From Cupriavidus sp. 2SB (GTDB lineage Bacteria > Pseudomonadota > Gammaproteobacteria > Burkholderiales > Burkholderiaceae), in assembly GCF_005503625.1 (NCBI RefSeq), contig NZ_SCMX01000007.1, forward strand, positions 62,001 to 126,000: DNA of 64,000 nucleotides, written 5' to 3'. The translations under genes were made by a program, and so were the position numbers. Positions 57,584 through 64,000 of this stretch are shown piece after piece. Numbering within the stretch: position 1 is the first letter of the stretch; each line of letters starts with the position of its first letter. The notes beneath the pieces were generated by a model, which worked only from the letters and a program-made list of their open reading frames with translations, was not told where the DNA came from and did no database searches.

Positions 57584-57620
57584 TATCGGTACGTCAGGAC
57601 ATCCTTCAAAGCCTGGCATT
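57584..57620 (+). promoter_or_regulatory. Weak promoter motif and leader before the 57645 gene
   Basis: ATCGGTACGTC (57584-57594) partly matches the traE-type motif, followed by AGGACATCC and TTCAAAGCCTGGC, a diverged leader. Confidence 0.3.
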
Positions 57621-57644
57621 CCATCAACATCAGAGGAGTGCAGT

Positions 57645-58061
57645 ATGAAGACCGGAGAATGGGTGGGTGCGGGACACTGGGCCAACCGTTTTTCACATCC
57701 GCGCGATTGGGGGAAACCGCTACTGGGCCGCATCCTCGACCCAGCCGATCGCCGTGTTTGGAGCAACTCGTTCGAGTTCCCCGTTGCTTCTCCCGACGGC
57801 GCAGCGGTTATGTCGTTGGTATTGAAGCAACAGGCTGCGGGACTGCTCGACGACAAGGTTCCGATCGAGTGGCATTTCGACAACAACCTGCGGATCATCC
57901 GTTGGGAGCTTTTGGTCAATTTGCGCACGGCCAAAGATGAGCACATCTACTACAACGCCATCAAATCGCAACGACTTGACGAAATTAACCATCGCCGTAC
58001 GAAGCGACGCCCACTTAGCGAATTCCTGCCGAACGGGAGCATTCATCTCGCGCACGCATGA
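57645..58061 (+). CDS. Hypothetical protein, 138 aa
   Basis: ATG 57645 after GAGGAG. Basic soluble protein, beginning MKTGEWVGAGHWANRFSHPRDW, with a helical stretch (MSLVLKQQAAGLLDDKVPIEWHF) and an Arg-rich C-terminus (DEINHRRTKRRPLSEF). Possibly nucleic-acid-binding by charge alone. It stands alone between two terminators. No family recognised. Confidence 0.6.
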   Translation: MKTGEWVGAGHWANRFSHPRDWGKPLLGRILDPADRRVWSNSFEFPVASPDGAAVMSLVLKQQAAGLLDDKVPIEWHFDNNLRIIRWELLVNLRTAKDEHIYYNAIKSQRLDEINHRRTKRRPLSEFLPNGSIHLAHA

Positions 58062-58081
58062 GAACACGCACAGCAACTGCC

Positions 58082-58115
58082 ATGCCCCGTGACGAAGTCA
58101 CGGGGCATTTTCTTT
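58082..58115 (+). terminator. Rho-independent terminator
   Basis: Perfect 12-bp stem ATGCCCCGTGAC / GTCACGGGGCAT with a 3-nt loop and TTTTCTTTG tail. Confidence 0.95.
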
Positions 58116-58144
58116 GTGGAACCTCTAAACCTCAGCCATGCTAG

Positions 58145-58160
58145 TATGTGTACGTGTTGA
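58145..58160 (+). promoter_or_regulatory. Transfer-promoter core before the RecG-like gene
   Basis: TATGTGTACGTGTTGA. The GTACGTGTT core (58150-58158) matches the traE and trbI copies. Confidence 0.4.
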
Positions 58161-58166
58161 GTCTCT

Positions 58167-60107
58167 ATGTTGCAGATTATCCATAAGGCCATGACCACCG
58201 AGAAACTTGGACGGTTGTCGCGTCTTGGCTTCCGATCGCTCCCTGAGTGTTTGCTTTCGGCACCGCGCGAGTACCGCGACTACCTTGAGCCTCTTTACGT
58301 CTTGCCGATCCCTGATACGGGACACAACCACTACCTCGTGCTAACACTCACAGAGGTGTGCTTGCTTGATGCCGCACAGCAACAAACGACGCGGTGGAAA
58401 GACGCCACTAGGCTGGCAGTTCGGGGGGTAGATGGTCGTGGCGACGGCGTATCCATTGTTGTTATCGGGGCGGTCTGGCCGTGGAAAGCATTTCTGCCTG
58501 GCGACGAGCTACACCTGTACGGTGAGTTGAAAACGGGCTGGCGAGGCAGCCGCGAGTTGTTGAATCCGCACATTGTTCCGGAGGGCGATCGCGGAAAGAT
58601 CATCCCCATGTACATGGGCAAGCCGGGGCAGGTGAAGGGGGAAGCTCTTGCAAAAGCGGTGCATGAAGCACTTCCACGCCTGAATGAGGCCTCCTGTTTG
58701 CTGCTGGAGCAGGCTGGCATGCGTGAAACGGATTTCCGGGCTGCTGCCGGCTACCACGATCCGGCAGACCTGCTCAGAGATCTGCACGCGCCGGCGTCAG
58801 TGCGGGAAGGTATTGCCGCCGTCCAGGCCGCGCACCGGTTGGCCTTGCGCGCTGTTCTGAATAAGGCGATCCGCAATCAATCCCAGAAACCTGTTTCAGG
58901 TTCGTCGATCGCCCTCGACCGGGGCAAGGTTGCAGATCTGATTGGCAGGCTTCCGTACGAGCTGACACCCGGGCAGCACAAGGGTATCGATGACATCGTC
59001 TCGGATCTGCGCTCGCCATTTCCGATGCGCCGATTACTCTCCGGCGATGTCGGCACCGGCAAATCGGTCACCTACATGGTGCCCGCAGTGGCTGCATATC
59101 AGGAGGGTGCCCAAGTAGCCATCATTGCCCCGAGCCAGATCCTCGTTCACCAGCTAGCCAGCGAGCTGCGGGAATTCTTCCCCGGCATCCCCGTCTGCTC
59201 GCTCGTGTCTGGCTCGAAACTGGAGGAGGGCATCATCGTTGGAACCACCGCGGTCATCACCGCGGCAAAGGGCGCCTCCCTCATCTTTGACCTGGTAGTT
59301 GCTGATGAGCAGCAGCGGTTCTCGGTCGGCCAGAAGAACAGCCTGTTGGCCGACCACACGAATCTGCTAGAGGCAACTGCGACTGCGATACCTCGTACCA
59401 TGGCGCTGATCAAGTTCGGCGGCACCGCGGTATCGATCCTCCGCGAGTCGCCCTTCAAGAAGAAGATAGTGACCCGGATTGTCCATCGTAAGGATGGGGC
59501 TAGACTGTTCGATTTCGTCCACCATCAAATTCGCCAAGGCGGACAGGCCGCGATCATCTACCCGATGGCAGAAGACAGGGGTGACGGCGAAAGGAACTCA
59601 GTGGAGGCAGCGTATGTCCGATTCCGCGCAAAGTGGGGCGATCGGGTCGGTATGGTACACGGCGGCTTAACTGACAGCGACAAGACAGAAGTTATTGCTA
59701 AAATGAAGGCCGGCGCCATCGACGTACTTGTTAGTTCAACGGTCATCGAGGTCGGGGTCACGCTACCATCGCTTCGTGTTGTGGTTGTAGTGAATCCTGA
59801 TCGGTTTGGGTTGTCACCGCTTCACCAACTACGTGGCCGCCTGGCGCGCAAAGGCGGCGAAGGGTACTTCTTCCTGTATCTCCCGGAGGAACCAGACGCC
59901 GCTGCCATGGACCGATTGCGGCAACTGGTCGAGTGCAATGACGGATTTGCTCTTGCGGAACGAGATGCCGATCTCCGTGGCTTCGGTGATGTTGACAGCG
60001 ATGGGGGCGCGCAGACTGGGAGCTCCCGGCTTCTTTTCTGGGGCGTGACCTTGGACCGAAAGGAAATTGAAAGCGGCGCAAGGAATCTAGGCTTGGTTAC
60101 TGAGTAG
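58167..60107 (+). CDS. RecG-like DNA helicase
   Basis: 646 aa. Helicase motifs: I LLSGDVGTGKSVTY, II VADEQQRFSVGQK (Asp-Glu-Gln-Gln in place of DEQHRF), III EATATAIPRTMAL, and VI QLRGRLARKG with Arg finger. RecG has the sequence QLRGRVGRG there. The N-terminal wedge domain is shorter than in chromosomal RecG (about 690 residues). The enzyme remodels forks and recombination intermediates. Start: ATG 58167 is favoured by length; ATG 58191 has an AAGG site and may be the real one, since the promoter-like motif lies just upstream. Part of the element's recombination set with rdgC, ssb and the Rad52-like gene. Confidence 0.85.
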   Translation: MLQIIHKAMTTEKLGRLSRLGFRSLPECLLSAPREYRDYLEPLYVLPIPDTGHNHYLVLTLTEVCLLDAAQQQTTRWKDATRLAVRGVDGRGDGVSIVVIGAVWPWKAFLPGDELHLYGELKTGWRGSRELLNPHIVPEGDRGKIIPMYMGKPGQVKGEALAKAVHEALPRLNEASCLLLEQAGMRETDFRAAAGYHDPADLLRDLHAPASVREGIAAVQAAHRLALRAVLNKAIRNQSQKPVSGSSIALDRGKVADLIGRLPYELTPGQHKGIDDIVSDLRSPFPMRRLLSGDVGTGKSVTYMVPAVAAYQEGAQVAIIAPSQILVHQLASELREFFPGIPVCSLVSGSKLEEGIIVGTTAVITAAKGASLIFDLVVADEQQRFSVGQKNSLLADHTNLLEATATAIPRTMALIKFGGTAVSILRESPFKKKIVTRIVHRKDGARLFDFVHHQIRQGGQAAIIYPMAEDRGDGERNSVEAAYVRFRAKWGDRVGMVHGGLTDSDKTEVIAKMKAGAIDVLVSSTVIEVGVTLPSLRVVVVVNPDRFGLSPLHQLRGRLARKGGEGYFFLYLPEEPDAAAMDRLRQLVECNDGFALAERDADLRGFGDVDSDGGAQTGSSRLLFWGVTLDRKEIESGARNLGLVTE

Positions 60108-60126
60108 CCTATGTGAGAGGGATTGA

Positions 60127-60696
60127 TTGGCTAAGGCAACACCGCTACCGGTCAAGGTGGCGATCTATCATCGGATCATCTCTGGTGACATTTCTCGCGT
60201 GGTAGCAAAGGACTTCCGGATCAGCCAGCCGACGGCCCTGAAGTACGCGAACGATGTCATTGAGAAACTTAGGGGGCTCAGCGAGATAGAGTCGACCCCC
60301 AGCCTTCGCACATTCCTCGCACGGTCGCTCAAAACCCAGTCCTTTCAGTATGCGGATGCGCCTGATGTCAAGGCCCTGCTGGAACCCATCCTGCAGCCGT
60401 ACCTCGCCGACGCCGAGAACATCGACTATGCAGAGCGCGAGGGCGCGGATCACGCTTTGTCGACCCGCGTCAGTCCCACCACTTTCGAGCGATTCCAGGT
60501 AATTGTCGGACAAATGGCAGTTGAGAGGCCCGACATCACACCGTCTGCGCACTTGCGGGAGATCATTGAGGCTTACTGCGAACGGGGGATCGTTCCTGCC
60601 CCGACGGTCTCGATTTCCGACCCGAAACAGGCGCGAGATACCATCGTGAACGCCGTTACGGACTTGCTTCGCGACCTTGGGTACACGGGCTTGTAA
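60127..60696 (+). CDS. Putative HTH DNA-binding protein, 189 aa
   Basis: TTG start (60127) preceded by GAGAGGG; no ATG is available before residue 130. Residues 10-50 look like a helix-turn-helix (GDISRVVAKDFRISQPTALKYANDVIEKL). The middle contains a helical scaffold and the end a beta-hairpin/helix part (SAHLREIIEAYCERGI). It lies 20 bp after the RecG-like gene, so the two are probably co-transcribed. Could be a transfer regulator or partition-like factor; not proven. Confidence 0.55.
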   Translation: MAKATPLPVKVAIYHRIISGDISRVVAKDFRISQPTALKYANDVIEKLRGLSEIESTPSLRTFLARSLKTQSFQYADAPDVKALLEPILQPYLADAENIDYAEREGADHALSTRVSPTTFERFQVIVGQMAVERPDITPSAHLREIIEAYCERGIVPAPTVSISDPKQARDTIVNAVTDLLRDLGYTGL

Positions 60697-60810
60697 GCCG
60701 GCTCGACATTGATGCTGCCACAAGTGCCGATCGTGCCCTGTTTCCACCCCTCCGTTTCATCGTCGTCGCGCACTCCCCAGCGGAATGCGAGTCTTCTGTC
60801 TCCCTGTCCT

Positions 60811-60845
60811 TCATCTCCTTGAGCAAGGAACGGCCGCACCTAGCG
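60811..60845 (+). promoter_or_regulatory. Leader element with perfect inverted repeat
   Basis: TCATCTCCTTGAGCAAGGAA (60811-60830): TCCTT-GAGC-AAGGA, a 5-bp inverted repeat with a 4-nt centre, the same layout as 3581-3594. Confidence 0.5.
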
Positions 60846-60873
60846 GACATTCAACTCAACTCAGGAGATCGAC

Positions 60874-62664
60874 ATGGATCAAAAACAGCCGCGCGTATCA
60901 ATGCGCCATCTGCATCTGTACGCTCATTTGCTGCTGGCAGAGGCCAAGCAGAACGGAAAATCGGTCCGGCTCGAGTGGGCGAACATCCCCACCGCTTCGA
61001 TTGGCCCTGATCCGGCAAACCCGGGAGGTCTGGTACTGCGGCTCTCGCAAATGGCGGCGGTCGGTTCCGAAGAAGATGCGACCCTACTGCGAGCACTGAT
61101 CTCTCACGAGATCGTCTGCCACGGCCACCACACGGACTTCACCGTAGTTCCGCCCAGCAATCTCGCGGGTCAGCTTACCAACATCCTGGAAGACCCCCGC
61201 GGTGAGATACTTGGCGCCATGAAATTTCCCGGGTCAAAGAAGGTGATACGCAAGGGAATTGAGCTTCTCGTCGATCGCAAGATCTTCCAGGGGCCTCAAG
61301 ACGATAGCGACACACCCGCCGCGGTCCTGGCCGGTTGGCTTGTAACTGAATTGCGCTCGGAGCTCCTCGACCAGGAGTGCCTTCGTCAATTCGCCACGGC
61401 CTTCCGGGCCCGTGCCATCAAGCATTTCGGCACGAAGCTGACCGGCCAGGTCAAAGCCGTTGCGTTGCAAGGCGCGACAGCGCGCGATACTCAAGGTGCG
61501 ATTCAAGCAAGCATCCGCATCCTCGACCTGCTGAAGCTTGCCGCTGATAACAAGCCTGACTCTCAATGTGGGGAACAACAATCCAACTCGCCGCAGGACG
61601 ACCAAGATGCCGGCGATCCCGCCGAGCAAACATCTGCCCGAAATGACTCAGGGAATGGTTCCGAGCCGGGAGGCTATGAACCGTCTAACAATGAGCTGGC
61701 CGAGGCTGTCAATGCCGTTCTCGGAGCAGGCCCCGATGAAATGGGCACCTATGGCAGGGGGCTCGAAGAAGTACTATGCGAGGCCAACGAAGCGATCCAG
61801 GAAGCCCAAAGCGGCGGAGGTAGCAGTCATACGTCAGAGTTGAACGAGTTCAGCGCCCCGGCCAATGGTGGCTCATTGGAGAACCGCTCACGTTTGCGTT
61901 CTGCTGCCAGGACTACAGCTTCCGCATTGTCCCTGCGGTTGCAGGACCTTCTTCAGGCCTTCGCCACTGCCACGCGTCGGAGTTCCTCAAGCGGTAAGCT
62001 TCGTTCAAATCGGGTGTGGCGAGTGCCGCTGGGTGATACCCAAGTCTTCCGTCACAAGACCCGGCACGACGAGCTGGACACTTGTGTCTATCTTCTCGCC
62101 GATGAATCCGGCTCAATGGATGAACCCTTTGACTCGGAGCGAGCCCCGCATCTCCACGCTGCGGCGCACAAGCCATCGGCTCAAGATCCGATCCAGGCCC
62201 ACAAGGTCGATCGCAAGGACGCTGCTGGCCGTGTCATTGTTGCAGCAGGGGAGGTGCTTGACGGCGCTGACATTCCCTTCGGCTTGGCGACCTATAACGA
62301 ATCGGTTCGCGAGTGGAAAGGCTTTGAGGATGACTGGTCGTCTACGCTTCAGAGGCTCCGTACTGAAGCTACTGGTAGCACCAACACGCATCTCGCAGTC
62401 GTATGGGCGCTCAGGAAGTTCATTGGGCGTAGCGAAGCGCGAAAGGTACTGACCGTGGTCACCGATGGTGATCCGGGCGATCGAGACATCCTTGAGGCCG
62501 CGCTGCGCGAGGCTGCGCTGTTCGGTGTTGAGGTGCGATTTGTCCTGATCGGCGCGGAGCACGTGCATAAATTCCACGGTCTCTCCGCTACCTACGGTGT
62601 GGCAAACAACGTTCGTGAGCTTGCAACTGCTGTCTTCAGTTCTCTCGAAGCTGCAATTTGCTAA
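60874..62664 (+). CDS. CobT-like VWA-domain protein
   Basis: 596 aa, ATG 60874 after CAGGAG. The N-terminal domain (about 10-190) contains SHEIVCHGHHTDF (residues 77-89), a peptidase-like or metal-binding motif seen in VWA-like proteins. A low-complexity acidic linker follows (QQSNSPQDDQDAGDPAEQTSARND). The C-terminal VWA domain has a MIDAS DESGSM at 410-415 and TDGDPGDRD near 530. Its partner is the AAA+ gene 184 bp downstream. The pair resembles CobS-CobT (cobalt chelatase) and MoxR-VWA systems, which load metals or remodel proteins. No CobN is present, so a chelatase role is unlikely. Confidence 0.82.
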   Translation: MDQKQPRVSMRHLHLYAHLLLAEAKQNGKSVRLEWANIPTASIGPDPANPGGLVLRLSQMAAVGSEEDATLLRALISHEIVCHGHHTDFTVVPPSNLAGQLTNILEDPRGEILGAMKFPGSKKVIRKGIELLVDRKIFQGPQDDSDTPAAVLAGWLVTELRSELLDQECLRQFATAFRARAIKHFGTKLTGQVKAVALQGATARDTQGAIQASIRILDLLKLAADNKPDSQCGEQQSNSPQDDQDAGDPAEQTSARNDSGNGSEPGGYEPSNNELAEAVNAVLGAGPDEMGTYGRGLEEVLCEANEAIQEAQSGGGSSHTSELNEFSAPANGGSLENRSRLRSAARTTASALSLRLQDLLQAFATATRRSSSSGKLRSNRVWRVPLGDTQVFRHKTRHDELDTCVYLLADESGSMDEPFDSERAPHLHAAAHKPSAQDPIQAHKVDRKDAAGRVIVAAGEVLDGADIPFGLATYNESVREWKGFEDDWSSTLQRLRTEATGSTNTHLAVVWALRKFIGRSEARKVLTVVTDGDPGDRDILEAALREAALFGVEVRFVLIGAEHVHKFHGLSATYGVANNVRELATAVFSSLEAAIC

Positions 62665-62671
62665 CCCCCAC

Positions 62672-62705
62672 AGCCCCAGTGACTTCCGTCCTGGGGCTTT
62701 TTCTT
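62672..62705 (+). terminator. Rho-independent terminator between the VWA and AAA genes
   Basis: AGCCCCAG / CTGGGGCT stem and TTTTTCTT tail; it separates the two partners, so each has its own unit. Confidence 0.85.
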
Positions 62706-62780
62706 AGCCCCGCGCCACGAAGGCGGCTGCCCACACAGCGAGGCGCAGTCGACACGTCCTATCTTCTGACTTCCAGTCCC

Positions 62781-62820
62781 CTGTGACTCATATCTGAGCG
62801 CCAGGCCTTTGCAAGGGGCC
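62781..62820 (+). promoter_or_regulatory. Leader element before the AAA+ gene
   Basis: CTGTGACTCATATCTGAGCG followed by GGCCTTTGCAAGGGGCC (62804-62820), with a CCTT/AAGG core and GGCC flanks. Confidence 0.45.
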
Positions 62821-62848
62821 GTCAAACCCACCTCTCAGGAGAAACACG

Positions 62849-63961
62849 ATGGAAGCAGCAGCAATTGAAAGAAAGTCGATCGACGCAGTCTTCGGTGTTG
62901 ATGGTGCCGCTTTCCGCGCTCACGGCTCGCAGTCGACGACCACCATCCGTGTCTTCGCAGCCAACGACGACACACCAGACGTCATTGAAGGTTTTGCCTT
63001 CCAACCCGATACCCTCCGCCGAATCCTCGTCTGGATGGCGTCGGGAGCCCTCCCCAACAACTTCACCAAGGCGACGATGAAGCGCAACCTGTTGATCTAC
63101 GGACCGACGGGATGTGGCAAAACGGCACTGATCTCGCAGGTTTGTGCTCGGACGGGACGATCCATGTTTCGCTACCAGTGCAGTGAAGACTCCGAGGCAA
63201 CCCAGCTCTTTGGCACGTACAAGCTCTGCAAAGTGCCGCAGAATGCGGAACCGCAGAAAGTAGAAGCCGAAGCGTCTGCAGCACCTCAACAGGCGTCCGC
63301 TCTCTCGGCGACTCCTGAAATGGTGTTCGTGGATGGACCGGTTCTCCGCTGGGCGCGCACGCCGAACTCGATTCTTCTGCTTGACGAGTTCGACCAGCTT
63401 CCGCCCTCGGTTGCAATGAGCATGAACGGAGTCCTGGACGGCGACGACATACTGGTTCCGGAAACGGGGGAACGAGTAAAGATCGCAACTGGTTGTCTGA
63501 TTGTGGCCACTGGCAACACGAACGGACGAGGTTCGGCCGGCGGCAACGGCGGCTCCGCGTCGCTCTACAAAGGTGTCAAGCGACAGAACATCGCCAGCCT
63601 TGACCGATTCTTCGTTGTCAATGCCACTTACCTGTCGGTCGAGGAAGAGATTGCACTTCTTCAGGACCAGGTCGGCATGCCGGAGACGGCGGCAACGGCA
63701 ATGGCGAAGTTGGCCAGTAGCTTGCGTAGCCGGTTTGTTGGGCTCAATGAAGATGCAGGTGCAAATGGGGAACCGCTCGAGTTCACCATCACCACTCGCA
63801 ACCTCTTGAACTGGGGTCTGACCCACCGCCTGCTTATGGCAACGGGACTGGACAGCACCACCGCATTCAAGGAAGGGCTTAGCATGACGCTGCTCGACTT
63901 CGGTACGGGCGCAGAACGCAAGGCAGTCCTCGATGCATGGGAGAACATCATCGGCGAGTAG
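62849..63961 (+). CDS. CobS/MoxR-like AAA+ ATPase
   Basis: 370 aa, ATG 62849 after CAGGAG. Walker A GPTGCGKT at 85-92, Walker B SILLLDEFDQLP at 174-185, and a sensor-1-type region VATGNTNGRGSAGG in the C-terminal half, with an arginine finger near DRFFVVNATYL. The N-terminal helix-strand block and AAA core resemble CobS. It would form a ring that acts on the partner VWA protein just upstream. What it unfolds or loads is unknown. An acidic/Ala linker (QKVEAEASAAPQQASALSA) interrupts the core near residue 136. Confidence 0.85.
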   Translation: MEAAAIERKSIDAVFGVDGAAFRAHGSQSTTTIRVFAANDDTPDVIEGFAFQPDTLRRILVWMASGALPNNFTKATMKRNLLIYGPTGCGKTALISQVCARTGRSMFRYQCSEDSEATQLFGTYKLCKVPQNAEPQKVEAEASAAPQQASALSATPEMVFVDGPVLRWARTPNSILLLDEFDQLPPSVAMSMNGVLDGDDILVPETGERVKIATGCLIVATGNTNGRGSAGGNGGSASLYKGVKRQNIASLDRFFVVNATYLSVEEEIALLQDQVGMPETAATAMAKLASSLRSRFVGLNEDAGANGEPLEFTITTRNLLNWGLTHRLLMATGLDSTTAFKEGLSMTLLDFGTGAERKAVLDAWENIIGE

Positions 63962-64000
63962 CTCCAAATCAACCCTAAGACACCCTCGGCTTTGCTGGGG
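63962..64000. other. Right edge of the window, no gene seen
   Basis: 39 bases after the AAA+ stop, cut by the window. A CCCTCGGC... stretch may be the start of a terminator hairpin. Confidence 0.3.

Noticed and set aside
60874..63961. A link between the CobS/CobT-like pair and the B12-dependent reductase as a cobalamin pathway
   Set aside because: No CobN or other B12-synthesis gene is present, and CobS/CobT-like pairs are common outside B12 synthesis.
1..64000. CRISPR arrays, tRNA or rRNA genes, insertion sequences with inverted ends
   Set aside because: No regularly spaced repeats, cloverleaf-like sequence or transposase frame was seen on reading both strands.

Overview
The window is a 64-kb stretch of GC-rich (about 60%) mobile DNA, most likely a large conjugative plasmid or integrative conjugative element of a proteobacterium. 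Codon use, GC3 and the gene set favour a beta-proteobacterium such as the Burkholderiales, but no housekeeping gene is present to fix the host. Almost every gene is a transfer, recombination or accessory gene. No tRNA, rRNA, CRISPR array, insertion sequence, replication gene or relaxase was found.

Layout. (1) 1-9.9 kb: about twelve small plus-strand genes of unknown function. Most form their own unit with a leader, Shine-Dalgarno (SD), ORF and hairpin terminator. The one recognisable enzyme is a 597-aa DndC/PAPS-reductase-like PP-loop ATPase. (2) 9.9-18.4 kb: an HNH nuclease, a tyrosine recombinase that has lost most catalytic residues, a DnaJ-like co-chaperone with a 300-aa C-terminal extension, small genes, and a C5-cytosine DNA methyltransferase with an extra N-terminal domain. 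(3) 18.7-22.8 kb: dsbC-traW-traU-trbC plus a secreted protein, the first block of an F-type (MPF-F) type IV secretion system. (4) 22.8-28.6 kb: a leftward recombination block (zinc-ribbon protein, rdgC, ssb and three small genes), a CHC2/TOPRIM primase, a YcbK-like M15 peptidase and a candidate small RNA. (5) 28.7-32.4 kb: a leftward operon with a Rad52-like annealing protein, the coupling protein TraD, an overlapping membrane-protein ORF and an unknown protein. (6) 32.6-47.2 kb: the main transfer operon, OmpA-like protein, traL-E-K-B-V-A-C, trbI, an S26 peptidase, traF-H-G. (7) 47.2-51.5 kb: a leftward operon of lytic transglycosylase, small membrane protein, GspE/PilB-like ATPase and DsbA, divergent from a Sel1-repeat protein. 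(8) 51.6-55.2 kb: a class II (B12-dependent) ribonucleotide reductase, a cysteine-containing small protein and an M50-like membrane metalloprotease. (9) 55.3-64 kb: a secreted protein, traN, a small gene, a RecG-like helicase, an HTH protein and a CobT-like VWA / CobS-like AAA+ pair.

How it fits together. TraD, TraC, TraB/K/V, TraL/E/G, TraU/W/TrbC, TraH/F and TraN make up a nearly complete F-type mating apparatus and pilus. DsbC, DsbA and TraF-type thioredoxin folds would serve its cysteine-rich envelope parts. SSB, RdgC, Rad52-like, RecG-like and primase genes would process incoming single strands. The relaxase and oriT must lie outside the window.

Two DNA-level signals tie the window together. 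A TACGYGTTATG-like element recurs upstream of most conjugation and recombination operons, sometimes as divergent pairs. A different leader element (CATCTC followed by CCTTnnGCAAGG or a variant) recurs upstream of the single-gene accessory units. Together they suggest two regulons on one element.
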